Positions 10,801 through 23,295 of a stretch of DNA of 64,000 bases are shown piece after piece. The notes below the pieces were generated by a model. That model was not told the DNA's origin, made no database searches, and saw nothing but the letters and a program-made list of their open reading frames with translations. A program made the position numbers and the translations under genes. Origin of the DNA: Cyprinodon diabolis (Eukaryota > Chordata > Actinopteri > Cyprinodontiformes > Cyprinodontidae); NCBI GenBank assembly GCA_030533445.1, contig CM060064.1:38967787-39031786 (forward strand), in the 5' to 3' direction. The first letter of the stretch is position 1. Every line of letters starts with the position of its first letter.

Positions 10801-12862
10801 CCTAGGGTCTATATCTACATTTTACAACAACAGTCTATCTTTCTACTTGCATCATCCTTGCTTTATGTGTAACTCAAACCACTTCTTCTCTTGTTTTTTT
10901 TTTCTTCTATCAGCCCCCACTTGATCTTTTCCCTTGTTCTTGGCTCCCATCTCATTTTTATGTTTGTTTTTTCAATGCGTCTTTGTCTGCACAAACATGT
11001 TTAAAGTTTTCCCTCAGTGTGTGCTTGGCTCTCCTTTATCCATGTAACCTCAGCTGCTTGATAGATGCAAGTGGGATACTTTGGTATAAGTAGGACAGCT
11101 GAACATAATGGTTCCAATAAAAACTTACATTAACTCAAGAAATACTTTGAGAATTTAAATTTGATTTTATTGATTACTTTTCAAACCTTAATGGTTTTGA
11201 AGCCCAAATTTGAATTTTTTAGGTATTGATTATAAATCAGGGCTTTCATTTGTCTATCTGTGCCTCTTTTTTTTTTTTTTCTTGGACCTGACTTAGAGGC
11301 ATAGTCTATTCATTGTCAATGGTGTTTAGTTTGGAATTTTGTTGTGAGCCAAATATACTCATCCCAAACCTAATTCTAATGTATGTTAGAAAATCATTAG
11401 CAGGAAGGTCCATCTATGCCCAAGTTTTAGTTGACTGGGGCAAAAAATCTGTAGGAGGACTTATAGTCTACATTGTGCAATGTACCAGTTTAACCTGCAG
11501 GAAAAAAAAAACAATAGTGCAAGGACACTACATCCACACTGTGTACCAATACAGCTTTTGGTCTTGTTTTACATAAGCCATTTTTATGACTTTTGAAGAT
11601 AAACAGTCACAAATACAATCAAATCCCATTCATAATTTAATTCTGAATTTTATTACAGTGGCTTAAGACAAAAAAAAGTATTGAAATGTAGCCCTGCTGA
11701 AAGTGAACATTGCCTAGGCTGTGTGTTTTTCAGAAAACAATTTAACCATGAGAAACTTTACAGCGGTATAAAATATAGGCTAGGATTTGGTTATTGAAAT
11801 GTCTTTCAAGCAACTAATTAAGGCAACCAGGAACAGCTGAGTGAGAGCTGAGGAACCAAGGAACATATACTAGTAGGTAAAACATGTAGAACATACAATT
11901 AGAAAACCAACCAACCCTTTAGAAACCAAATTGAATTAATAAAACTCAAAGTTGTGGAAATCATGACTAATAATATGTGGAATAACAAAAAATATATAAT
12001 TTATAACTATTTGTGTACATTGATAAAAGTTTTAATACAATTGTTACCTGTATCGTGTTTCTACAATGGCAATGAGAGAAAAAAATCTATGTTAAAAAAG
12101 AGGTTCATATCATATTTACAACCAGCAATTCCTCTTTTCCTCTGGGGAGCATTTTGGCATTGTTTGGTCTTTTAGGGGTTTACAGCTGCAGATTTACTGT
12201 GTTGGCTCACTTTCACCATCATTCTTGTATACGAAGCCTCTAACACAAGTTAGAGGGAGTAAAATTAAAAAAATATGCTGTTCTGTTTGATTTGCACTTG
12301 AACTGGTTGTGCAACAGCATTTCTACAGTGTGGTTTAGAAACTCCAGATTAATATTGACTTAATTTAAGAGCCTTCTGACTTTAAAGAGGATAAGAACAA
12401 AATGTACAGAATGTTGATTTAATTTCCTTTTAATCTGTATTATAAATTTAAAAAAATATAAGCAATAGAAAGGAACCTGGTGAAGATTAAGAAATATAGA
12501 AAGGTATAAATTAAAAGATGAAAGCAAGAAAAGCTGGAGCAGCTGTAATAGGCATGGTGAAGCTACATCAGTGAAAGGGCAGTATAGCTGCCACAGAAGT
12601 AAAGAAGAGAGATGTTTGTAAGGACTGTAGAGGAGCAAGATCTGCAATCCACAATAAATGTAGTATCTTTGTGACTGCAACTCGTTTTTTATGGTTTTTG
12701 CAGGTGCATGTCAAGAGAAAAGGGTGTTCTTTGGTAGGTACAGTGGTAAAAAGGTGCATATATGCTTCAAATACATAAACAGTGCCAGGTTTGCTATCCT
12801 TTTGTGATGGCTAACCTTATTTGTGTGTTTGTATTGCACTTATACGTGTATGTTTAAGTGCT
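10801..12862. other. No gene seen; poly-T run
   Basis: Apart from a T homopolymer at about 11267-11280, I see no recognisable feature. The frames at 11313-11576, 11954-12175 and 12360-12680 are AT-driven and unlike any family I know. Confidence 0.4.
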
Positions 12863-14098
12863 TGTTACGGTCACTGACCTCTAGGGGCTCTCTTCGTGAG
12901 AGAGCTCTCTCTTTGTGGTTCAGGTCTACCTGGCTGGAACAGGTGCAATGTGTCGAAGCTCGTCAGCACCCCATAAATGCTGCGTTCACACCGGGCGCAG
13001 CAGGCACGACAGAAGCAGCGAGTTTACATGCAAAGTCAATGGTTGACGCGCGTCAAGGCGCAGCAAAAGGTCCCGCGGCGCGTTTTGAGCAGCAGGCGCA
13101 GCGCGTCTGAGCAGCTGAAGCAGCGCGTCGGGAGTGTTTAAGCATCTGACGTGCGTGGCGCGCCGCGAACGCGCGGCTGCTCGAGATGGAAAAATTTTAT
13201 TTTTGCTGCTCGACGCGCCGCGTCAACCAATCAGAGAAGCTGATCTGGGAGCTGGCAGGGAGAGAGACACAGCGCTGATGATACAGATCGCTATGATCCC
13301 TCCTCTGAAACAGTTTATTGACGCATAAATTGACTTAAAATGCAGAAATCTGCCGGCAGAATATGTTCCCTTTTATTATTCTGGTGCCTGCAGATCGGAT
13401 TATTTAGATGAAAAACACCTACTGTACCAGCTGCCGCGGTGAACCGCGAGGAGGCGACCCGGCCAGAGGCTGCTGTTGAAGGGATTCCTACTGTTGGCGC
13501 ACCGCTGGTATGTGGGGGTCTGAGCGCCTCCGACAGAAATAACATTGGGAGGCAGGATGGTAATCTGGATGAACTGACTGCATTGATGAAGTTTTCAGGT
13601 GTATTTTCTCACTTAAAAACATATTAAAAATACTTTATTCCCACTGATTACAGCAAATATAGCTGCAAGGCAGAGAAAGGATAGAGTAGCTCCGCCCAAC
13701 GCGCGTCAGACACACTTTTGCACCGCGCAGCCAGAGCAGCAAAGCTGCTTCAGCCGCGCGTCAGAACTAACTGGTACAAGCAGCAAAAAGGAAGCAGCAG
13801 ACGCGATTTTGCTGCGCCCGTGTGAACGTAGCAAAAGAGTTTCAAACCAGAGATGCAGGCCCCTTCTCTTTCTCTTATTCCCTGGGCCTTGATCAGAAGT
13901 GATTTTGTCTGTAGGCTGAGTATTAATGTGTGATTCATGTTGAATAATTGGCTAACTAAAGGGTTTTCTGTTCACAGTGGAAACTGGCAGGGGTTCTCTG
14001 CCACTTTTGTTTAACTGTTTTTTCCTTGTTTTGTGGTTAGCCAGGGAGTTCAGGTATTGTACTTTCTTTTCAGTTCTCCTTTAGAAGGGGTTGTAACA
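12863..14098. mobile_element. Solo LTR, split by a nested transposon
   Basis: The ends read TGTTACGG (12863) and TTGTAACA (14098), a TG...CA pair with inverted TGTTAC/GTAACA termini. The flanks are GTGCT (12858-12862) and GTGCA (14099-14103), a 5-bp target duplication with one mismatch. Removing the insertion at 12978-13833 leaves about 380 bp, a reasonable LTR length. The interruption falls at CCCATAAA, which may be the LTR's TATA region. No internal retroviral-like genes flank it, so this is a solo LTR formed by recombination. The family is not identified and the orientation is uncertain. Confidence 0.6.
12978..13833. mobile_element. CpG-rich terminal-inverted-repeat element nested in the LTR
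   Basis: Left end TGCTGCGTTCACACCGGGC and right end (reverse complement) TGCTACGTTCACACGGGC form terminal inverted repeats. Both flanks are AAA (12975-12977 and 13834-13836), suggesting a 3-bp target duplication. The whole 856 bp is strikingly CpG- and GC-rich (GCGCGTC, CGCGCCGCG and similar) within AT-rich surroundings. The frames at 12823-13110, 13134-13328 and 13439-13627 lie in or across it and look like by-products of the GC content. A 3-bp duplication fits PIF/Harbinger-type elements, but that assignment is tentative. Confidence 0.7.
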
Positions 14099-14155
14099 GT
14101 GCATTTGAACCTCTTGGCCTCTGTAGTTTGGTCGATTCTTACAAAGTCAATAAGG

Positions 14156-14222
14156 TTTAAAGGGGACATATCATGCAAAATCTATTTTTTTAACCTTTAA
14201 ATACACGCTTATGTATTTGGTG
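14156..14222 (+). mobile_element. Fragment of a fish DNA transposon end
   Basis: It starts at a TTTAAAGGGGACATATCATG block followed by TAAATACACGC and TGTATTTGGTGCC. I recognise this as the end of a common teleost non-autonomous element. Only the terminal 65 bp or so is present, cut off where the next repeat starts. Confidence 0.45.
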
Positions 14223-14224
14223 CC

Positions 14225-14525
14225 TTAAAGGGAAACGTCGTTTTTTTGTTTTTTTTTTACATTGGGCCTTTGATTTTACGTTATTACATCATGTTCTACT
14301 CACCCGTATTAGTTTTGTGTCATTTGGAGCTGCTCTGAAGATATTCCATTAGGTTATATCCAGGTAATGTCTTCTTATGGGCAACGACTTGAAGGCACAA
14401 ACTAAACTGTTCATAATTTATAATTTATGGTACGTACGCCAGCATGCATAACATGTAGGCGAATCACTGTCTCCCAAACACCTGTGGTTATATTTTTTAT
14501 ATCTATATCCCCTACCCTTAAAGAG
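14225..14525 (+). mobile_element. Fragment of a second teleost repeat
   Basis: It begins TTAAAGGGAAACGTCG and continues with ACATTGGGCCTTTGATTT, TTCTACTCACCCGTATTAG, TCATTTGGAGCTGCTC and ATTCCATTAGGTTATATCC. These are blocks of a dispersed fish repeat. CCCTTAAAGAGACC near 14516 may be the decayed opposite terminus. No coding content is visible. Confidence 0.45.
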
Positions 14526-17500
14526 ACCATAGAAAAATTAAGTGCTGTTGAAGTCTCTTCACAACGGAGCCAAAAGAGGGTTATGTGGAGATATAATAAT
14601 AAGGATTTAAGACACATAAATTGCATTTCCACTTTGTTCAGAACTCAAATGAATAATTAAAATATAAATACATTGGATTTAAAAGCAGCAGCTTTTTTTG
14701 ATTAAGTAAGAATGACTTATTAATGTTTGGGACCTTGACAGAAAAACTTAATTTAGGCCTGTAAAAATGGTTCTAAAATGAACTGGAGCTCTCTCACTTG
14801 TACTGTTCATATGTTTCCTAGCAGCTGATTTTGCTCATTTTAAAAGATTTAAAATATCAACACCATCTGTTATTAAATAGGGGATTAAACACAAAAATTT
14901 TCACAACTTAAGCTAATCATTGTCATCATCCAAGCTGGAGAGCATTTTTCAGATTCGGCATGAACTAAAGGCATCAGCAGATGTTTTAGTGACCTTGCAC
15001 ACATTAGAAGTGAAAGCTGACAGGAGTGCTCCTTTCTGTGGCCTGACTGTTAACTCCACCACTGCTGTTGTGCTCCTATGCTGCTGAGTACTTGATTAGA
15101 CAACTGACCCTTAAGTCTCAAAAACTATGGTCTGTTTGTCAGGTAGTCTTTGACCAAGGCAATCAAGGCCACTGGTTTCGGCATCTGGAGTTTCCGATGG
15201 GAGCAAATCAGGCTAAGTTATGTTAAATGCATCGAAGAAGTCAACGAAAACTATCCTAACAGTGCTGTCTGCCTTATCATAATGACAGTGATTTGCGGAA
15301 ACAAGTGTATGATTGCATCTTTAACTAATGGCACTAAGCAAACTGAAAGGGATCCTAATAGTTGCTGTAGTACGACCTCCATGATATGAGGTCTCAGGGC
15401 AACAGGTCTGTATTAATTGAGGACCCTTGGCAACAACACTGGAATAATCTCCTGGGTCAGGCTGAGGTTGCAGAGGTGCCATTCTCCAAGCCTGCAAAGC
15501 TCTGCAGTCTTTTCTCTACAATATAAGCTCTTCAAACATCATTTTTTTTAGAGTGTTTTTAATCCCTACTGTATATCAGATATTATGACCTTACATCAGT
15601 TAAGAATACCTTAACAAAACCTCCTGATAAAAGATAGCATTCTCTGGAGTTTACTAACTGTATTTCCTCAAAGTAGGCTACTAGTAGGTTGTCAAAAATG
15701 ACTTTTCATAACATATCATATCTGATTTGATGTGTGGTCAAAATGGAAAAATTATGAAAGGATGATATAAAACTCAATCTTTGATGGAGATACAGTAGGA
15801 TGCTTTCAGCATTTTGAAATCAGCAGCAGAATACCTTCAGTTTGACAGAGTAAGACTGGTATGTGTGTGATCTGTTAAGGTGTAATACATTGTTGGAAGT
15901 CAGTAAGGACAAATTCTTCAGTTTTATATCCACATCATGTTGATGGATTGTGTATTTGAGTCTGTGATGGAGAATTTAGGCTGATAGCACAGTGAGAGAG
16001 CAGTCTGTGAACTTATAAAGCACCCAGCAGGCCTGTGAAGCATGATCTTTGTGTTTGCTAAAGTATTACTCAGCATTGGTGCTCAGCTATTTTAAATAGA
16101 GGAAATGACTGCTGTTTAATGATCTTTTCTACCAAATGCTCCCGTTTAGTTGTCACAGTGACACAAATGTCCAACCAGAAGACGGTTGAGAATTTAATTA
16201 CAGATACCAGGTTGATTATTAGCTTGGTGTTAGAGAAATCTGATTACAGGACTGAGGTGACAGTAACACAGTAAGTGCCCTGATTTAATTAGCCTTTTTG
16301 TCTTTTTAGCCTCCTTCTCCCTTTTCCTCTTCTGTCTCCCATTGTTGATGACACTCACACTTTTCTTTCTCTTGAACGCTCACCCTCTCACTCCCAGAAT
16401 GCCTTTTGTTTTTGAATTTCACTCCCATCTGTCTTGCTTGTCTTGCACTTAGTCACTCTCTTTTCATGATTGTTGCTTTTTGCACTCTTTTGCCTGCTTG
16501 TACTCAACAGGCACTGATATCAGACTGCAGCTAGCCTTCTGCAGATATGAGACATGGCTGCTCTCTTATCTTTAGTCCTCGCAAACACACAAAGGCTCAC
16601 AGCATCTTTAGGCACAAAACAAGCTGTTTGCATCAACACCACCAGCTCGTAGCAGCGAGACGTACAGGAGAAGAGAAGCTCCAGAGACGTCTTCAACTGG
16701 CTGCTCTAATAAACAAAAACATCCACAAATGACACGCATAGAAATAAATTCAAACCAAATTCATACTGACAGAAAAATGCAAATATAACATGAAACAAAC
16801 AATGTCAACATTGGACTGTGGAGGTTTTGGAGTTCCACTGGAACTGCTCAAACCATAGATTACTAAAAGGTTTAAACTAATTCTGTCCAAGTTTGTACAG
16901 ACGGAACAAAAAAAAAAAAAAATACAGATGATTATGTAATGTCTATCAGTCTTACTGGTAATGTCTTACAGGTAAGTTAAAGTGCAAAAAACTCCCTCTG
17001 AAAAAACAAAGGAAATAATTGTCATTTAGGTGTTTAGAGTCTAATACCTTACTAGAGGATTTTATTTTAAAATCATTTTAATCATGACTGGTCAAATTAA
17101 CAGTAATATATATTTTTTAAGAATTTAACTATAGATTTTTTATGTTTTAATCTTCCGGCTGCTCCTATATCAAGGCATTGCCAACAGCAAGTCATTATGA
17201 AAGGATCAAAGACTTGGTGAAGGTTTTATGATGGATGCCCATCCTTTTCTCAGGAGGGAACCCTGTCGTAGACTCCTGTCGTAAAAAACTGCTTGGGGAC
17301 CAAAAGAAAAAAAATAATAAAAATAGAATAAAAATATAAATATACCATACCATATAGAAAAAAAATTTAAAGAATCTAGACTGTACACAAGTTTTAAGCC
17401 AGCAGAAAAGTTCTTAACAGTTTTTTTTTCCTAAGCTGTCAGATTATATCAATATTTGAAAGTTGCTTTTTTCCAAGGCTTCCTGAAGGTCTCCAAAGAT

Positions 17501-20119
17501 TTTTCTTTAGGCTTTGGCTGCTTTTTTCGCCAAAAAAGCCCTGACACATAAGTGAAAACTTTTGCACAGTATAATCTGTGAGCCTTTTGTTGCACCTGTC
17601 GCTTTTTTTTTCCCAGCCTGACAACAAAAGGATGTGTATGTGAGTGTTTACGTCTGTCATTGAGTCAAGTGTGCTTTGTGGTCCTGTCTTCCTACACATG
17701 CTTCACGTCTTTCTGTCTGTCTGGATGTTTCTTCCAGACTCTCTCTCTCCCTCACACACCCACACAGTCTGACTGTAACGTTGCTGCTGAAGGTCAGATT
17801 AAATTGGCCGCTCCCGAGCTTTGGCCACCGGTATCGACTACAAATAAGATAGCGTCTTAATCAAAGTGATGTGTGCCTGGGCTCACACACACATTCACAC
17901 ACATCTTTGTGTTCAGACAGTCCGTCACTCAGTGACATTGCCAGCTGTGTGCACTTTGTTGAAATAAAAACATGTAAATAATGGGGGCTCAAATAGAAGT
18001 GATAGCTGTTTATGGATCCTTTTCTGATATCATCTCCTTCAGGGACCCATGCAGCAAATACTTTGTATTACACAGATGTTTTCAATTAGTCCTTCATTGT
18101 CTTTCTTCCTGGCTACCACCCGCCATCTCTCCTATTTCTCTCCCACTGAGCCCAGTTTCAGAAAACAAGTTTATCAGAAATGCCACCTGTCCTTGTCTCT
18201 GCTCTCCAACTTCCATCGTTTACCCCTTCATCCATGTTCCCTCATCCTGTTGGGGAGAATGTGTTTTTTAACCTTGACTCCAGGTGTTGGTGGCAGAAAG
18301 GGGCATTATTTGTCACCATAAATAGCAGTTAACCGGCGACAGCAGCTCTGCAGGAAAAACCCTGGTGTGCCACATGCAAGTTCAGCCCAAGATACTTCAT
18401 TAATCTTGCTGTCACTACGGTGATGCTTTTCATTAGTTATAGGGCTATCTGATCAACAGGCATACTCTCGACTTTTTTCAGTTCTGCTTTGAAAAACAAA
18501 CAGGAAAAAAAGGTGGCCATTTGGAGGAAGATGGAGGTGAATCTAAAAATTAACAAAAATCTAACAGACAAGTAATTTGTCCTGGTTTCAGTATTCAATG
18601 TATCAGTTGGAAAAGAGATAAGAAAGATGCTGACACAGATTCTGAACTGGTTTTAGTTCAGAAATAGATCTGCCTTTGGTCTGTTAGTCCTTTAAGTCTA
18701 TGTTTTCATTTAATTATTGTGTGAATTTAATGTCACTAAATCATGAAAAAGATTTTTCACTATGGTAACTTGTATTCATGAGACATGATAACGAGTACTA
18801 AAAATTGAATTTTACATTAGTTCATATCAGACACCTGTTTAATTTTATTTAAATTATTAAGGATGATTTTTGTATCAGAATCTCTGTTTAGAAAATGAAG
18901 AGGCATTCACACTTAAACCAAAATTCATAAAAACATTCAGTTTAGATATAAAAAAAAAAAGTTAAAAACACTTCCTCTATTATATTGGTTCCTAAATTGA
19001 GACCTTGGAGGACAGTTTCATTCATATCAACTTAGTTTGTGGTTGTTAAATGTTTGTCCTCTGACTGTTGGGGATTGGTGTTAGTTTGCTTATTCTGCAA
19101 GTTCTGATCTTTGTACAGCAGCACACATCTCTCAGACCACGGCCCTCAATGTAGGCAAGTTTCTGTTGTTTTTCTGCAGCTTTCAGATATACCATAAAGA
19201 CTACTCTGTTTTTTACTCTGTGGCATTTGTGGTTTATTTTCATGTAGTTAGTTTCCAAATCTTTAAGACTTCACCTCCACCTTTAGTGTTTAACTTTACA
19301 CTGAGACAAACAGTTAACTGGATTAAATAACTTCAAGGAAAAGCTCCAAGTATCCATTCCAGAGTGAAAGTTTGTTGGGTTTTTTTTTACGAGAACGCTA
19401 CTTCTCTGTTTTCTCAAAAATGTTTTAGTAAATTTCTTTCAGCTTTCTGTTTTTATGTAAGATTTGATTCCACCAAACATATCTTAGCCCTTAGTATTCC
19501 AATACAGCAGCACATCTGGGCCTTTTTAAAGTTATTCAGTGAAGACAAAATACCAAAAAACTGTTGTCATTGCAGAAAGTTAACATTTTCGACTCATTCA
19601 CTTATTCAGTTTCTGAAACAAGTCCAGTCCAAATTTAAATAAATCCAATCAGGAATTCATTCAGATCCAGTTACAAGCTGAAGAACTTAATAACATGGTT
19701 TGTTAGAGAAGCTCAGTGGGTCTTAAGTTTTTTTTTTTTCGGATCTGTTTTGTCTTTCTTGCTTCAGAGCGGTGCTGTAAACCCGGCAGTAAGTAGTCCA
19801 GGCGAGTAAGCTCAGCATTTCCTCTCAATGAGCTAAATAATCTTAGCTATGTCAAACTGGAACAGGAAGAAAGGTTTCTTTCATGCATGAGAGAAAAGGA
19901 ATAACGCAGGAGACCAACTGAGCAAGCTGCAACACAGAAAGGAGAAATTAGAAAACACTTAGTGAATACTTCAGGATCCTTACAAATAAGTTCTCAAAGC
20001 TGCAGCTGAATGATTTGTTCAAGTTAATTAGACAGATAAGTAGAGCTGTTTGATCATAATACATAACATGCTGTTATGGAGAACCGAAATAGCATTTCAG
20101 CTCAGATATCCCCTACAAA
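14526..20119. other. Long stretch without recognisable genes
   Basis: I found no exon with good splice sites, no RNA gene and no clear mobile element in about 5.6 kb. An A homopolymer lies at about 16908-16921. The portion 14960-15530 is less AT-rich and carries a 79-codon frame (15150-15389) with no family resemblance. CT-rich patches occur around 16310-16400 and 17690-17765. Confidence 0.4.
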
Positions 20120-20365
20120 ACTCTAAAGCACGGCGGTGGAGAGGCAATGATTTGGGCTTGTGTTTTAGCACACCACCTGGACACCTTTAGGCCCTTAATT
20201 AAACCAAAAGCTCACTTAAAAGACCAAATGTTCCAGGGTTAAGAGTAAGAATGGCTGACATTTTTAACAGAATGGCTGAAAAAAAAAATATCTATTGCAA
20301 CAGCCCTGTCAAAGCCCAGAGGCCAAGCTGATTAATACTGTGGTGGGATATAAAGGGAACCATTT
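20120..20365 (+). pseudogene. Tc1-like transposase relic (second family)
   Basis: The translation of AAGCACGGCGGTGGAGAGGC to TTGTGTTTTAGC gives KHGGGEAMIWACVLA, matching the KHGGGSVMVWGCFAA block of Tc1-like transposases. It is followed by CACCTGGACACCTTTAGGC, then AACAGAATGGCTGAAAAA (TEWLKK) and CCTGTCAAAGCCCAGAGGCC (the PSQSPDLNP region, here disrupted). TGTGGTGGGATATAAAGGG corresponds to the LW...L region. Large parts between the blocks are deleted and the frame is broken. This copy belongs to a different Tc1-like subfamily from that at 8485-8880. Confidence 0.65.
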
Positions 20366-22439
20366 AGAAACAGAGGCTAACAAATGTCATTGAACTGAAT
20401 CAATGTTTAATGTAGAATTAAGCACAATTTCTCCATGTTGATATAAGAGATGGAAAAAACTGAGAGAAAGCAAACAACTACTGACAGACTTTACTGCAAA
20501 GTGTGGTTCCACAAGCTGTTGAATAATGTGGAGCCCTTCGTTTTTTGTTTTTTTTTTGTTTAATTCACGGCTTTAACATTTCATTACAAAGTATACAAGT
20601 GAGGGATCTGCTGTGTGTTATTTAGCTCATGAAGTCAATCACAAATTTTAGAGCAAGTATAGACCAGTCATTTTATCATGTCCCAGTACAGAAAAACAAA
20701 AAATGAAAGAAACAATGCATTTTGTTTTATTCATGCTGGGAAGTGCAATTTGGGAGAAATGCAAAGGTTTTAAAACTAAATGTATGGGAGTCATGCTGAT
20801 AGTAAATGGTGTTTTTATCCTGATTATCACTGCAGTAAGTTGTTTTTTTGTTTTGAAATTAATATGTAGATTAATTCCTTAATTTTTTGTATGAGCAACT
20901 TTATTTCTCCACCCTATTTTTCAGATAGTTGTTGTTAATTAAAACATCCATGGACCCCAAAATAGATTTGCTATTTTTAGATAAAAATGTAACCCATTGT
21001 TTTAAGCCAAAAGTTATTGCTAAAATATAAAAATCTAAAACCTCAGTCTTCCAGATTGTCAGAAGTGACTCAGAAAAAGCAACATTTGCCTCCTGAAAAG
21101 GAAACATCACTAGGCTTTTTTCTAATAGTAGTTTATTATTTAACAGTATACTAATATCTAATGTATTTTTGAGTTCAAACAAGTAGTAATGAATGTAAAG
21201 GAGGTTAAAGGGAAGAACCCAGTTGTTTAATCCGCACAGCATGTTGTAACACCAATATCTGTTTCCAATTACAAGGCTTCACTGGGTTAAAACAGGGTGA
21301 ATGGTGGTGGATGTTGCAACTGTTGCATGGACACTTTGATCCTCTTTGCTGAGGAATTTAAAGGAAAAAAACATGAAGGAAAAGAAATAATCAAAAGTTT
21401 GACGACTGAACTTTTTTTTACCACTTCCAAGCCAGCTTTTGCGCTTTTAACTCTATTACTTAAATCCCATTTCTATTTTAATCTAACAACAGTTCTATAT
21501 TATTTATATGTAGTCTAATGTTGTATTTCTCCATGACTGCAGGCTTTCAATTGCCTCAATACAAGGTTCACTCAAAACAAACAAAAAAACAAAAAAAAAG
21601 AGTCACAAGTTTGGTCCATAACTTTGGTCCATATCCTCTAAAAAAAAAACACTTTTAAACTGTTTTTTTGGATGATTAATCATTGGAAGTGTAACCAATT
21701 ATGTTCTTCACCTTAATTCCCACTTTCCAAAAGTACTGCCTCTTGTTTAAGATGATAGATTACATTTAAGAATAAAAGCCCCTAAACCTTCCTTGTTCAG
21801 TCATTCTTGTTGCCTCCAGGTATGAGCAGTTATCTCCTGTCTGTTTTGCTGTTCATTCAATGATGCAAAACACATGGAGAGGAAATGGTGGGAAACCAAA
21901 CCCAATTCCAGAGGGTTTAGTGGGAGAAAAACAGGCCGCAATGCCTACAGAGCACATGTAGGTGGGTTACACACAAGCCACATTTGACATTGCACAGTTT
22001 TATGTAGCAACACAGTTCATAAACCCTCCGCAGTCATCGGCCAGCAGTAACACTGCACTTTGCAGGCTGTTGGTCCAGCCAACACAAATTTGCTTTCGTG
22101 TTTCAACTTTCTTCCATGAATGACTCGCAACGACTCTTAAGGCCCCACCAAATAAAAATCAAATGCTTCATGCTTTTCTTTTTTCAGCTCCCAGTTGTCA
22201 TGACATTTCAGCTCTCTGATAGTTGTGGCAGTAATAGATGTTGCATCATGTTACAGCATATTGCATTTCTCTGGTTTGACAAGGCAGAGTATTTGGCCCA
22301 GATAATTTACTAGCTGAGCTGCATAAAAGTAACTGAACCTGGATAAAGGACTCTCTAAGCTAACACTAATATATGCCTAAAAAGGAAAACTTATTCAGTG
22401 GACTTAATTTTTATGGTTTCTTGCCACAAGATGATAAAT
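20366..22439. other. No gene seen
   Basis: The minus-strand frame 20901-21242 (113 codons) is hydrophobic and AT-driven with no family signature. Several T- and A-runs occur. No convincing repeat boundary was found. Confidence 0.4.
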
Positions 22440-22512
22440 AACATAGTTATGTATAATATATTACATTTCTGACTGTATATCCCTGTAATTATTACACACT
22501 GTAGCTTTAACT
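22440..22512 (-). mobile_element. End fragment of a dispersed DNA element
   Basis: Read on the minus strand it begins TAAAGCTACAGTGTGTAATAA then TTACAGGGATA. This matches the left end of the longer element at 32040-33045 (GGTACAGTGTGTAATAATTA, then CAGGGATA). Only the terminal 70 bp or so is shared. Confidence 0.55.
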
Positions 22513-22546
22513 TCGCTCAGTTATAATCTATGTTAATAATTCAATA

Positions 22547-22570
22547 AGAGAGAGAGAGAGAGAGAGAGAG
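22547..22570. repeat. GA microsatellite
   Basis: An uninterrupted AG/GA dinucleotide run of about 24 bases. Confidence 0.95.
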
Positions 22571-22679
22571 GCTGAGTAAAAAGAGCATTCATAGAAAGAG
22601 TTCCAGGGCAAAATCCACTGTTAATCTAAAGAAAAGAAAAAGAAAAACCAAACAAAGCCTCTTATCTCATTTTAATATT

Positions 22680-23295
22680 ATGATCTCAGCACTGATGCCT
22701 GGTCTCATTACTCACTTCACACACCTGCTTAGCTCTGCCCAGTTCTCATTACCCCTCTTTACCCATTCTAGCGATCCTGTGTTCATACTACGTCATCCTG
22801 ACCTGTTCTGCCTCTTGACCTCTAAGCATGTCTGTTCCCATCTGATCTGTTTGCCTGATCTGTCTTCTGACTCCAGATTCTGATCTCTGCCTGTTTGTGT
22901 ACCAAACCTGGAATTGTGACCCGACTTTGTCCTGGATTCTCATTTGGTACCTCATCAGATCTCTGACCTCCTGGCACTGAGAATTGACCACTTCGCCAAC
23001 ATTGGCTTTGGCTTCGCCCTCTGTATCATCCTGCCTACATTCATCTGCTCGGTTCTGATCTCTTGCCTGTCCTCAGACCACCGATACATTAGTGTCTGGG
23101 ACTATCTTAGAGGCAAGCACCATGTTGCATTGGCAGCTAGCGTACTGGAACGATCCTCCATCTCTGCATTTGGACTGAACTATAAGTCCAGAGGTTCCTA
23201 ACAAGGATGCTAACGCTATTTTGAGAAATCTAATACTTACAGTAGTCCGCCTTGAATACTGGATCCTACAGCTCTGTGCTTGACATTTAATAAAC
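22680..23295 (+). repeat. GC/CT-rich segment, possible LTR-like relic
   Basis: About 600 bases are clearly richer in C and T than the flanks. They contain repeated phrases built on CTGATCTGT, TCTGACC and TCTTGCCTG, and end in ATTTAATAAACATAGC, a possible polyadenylation signal at about 23287. This texture is typical of fish retroelement LTRs, but I could not find TG...CA ends with a target duplication. The frames at 22680-22883 and 22944-23201 show no family resemblance and are probably not genes. Confidence 0.3.

Noticed and set aside
10580..10924. 114-codon open frame rich in Ser and Phe
   Set aside because: It is a translation of a polypyrimidine tract; composition alone explains the lack of stops.
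20901..21242. 113-codon minus-strand frame
   Set aside because: AT-driven composition and no recognisable motif or exon boundary.
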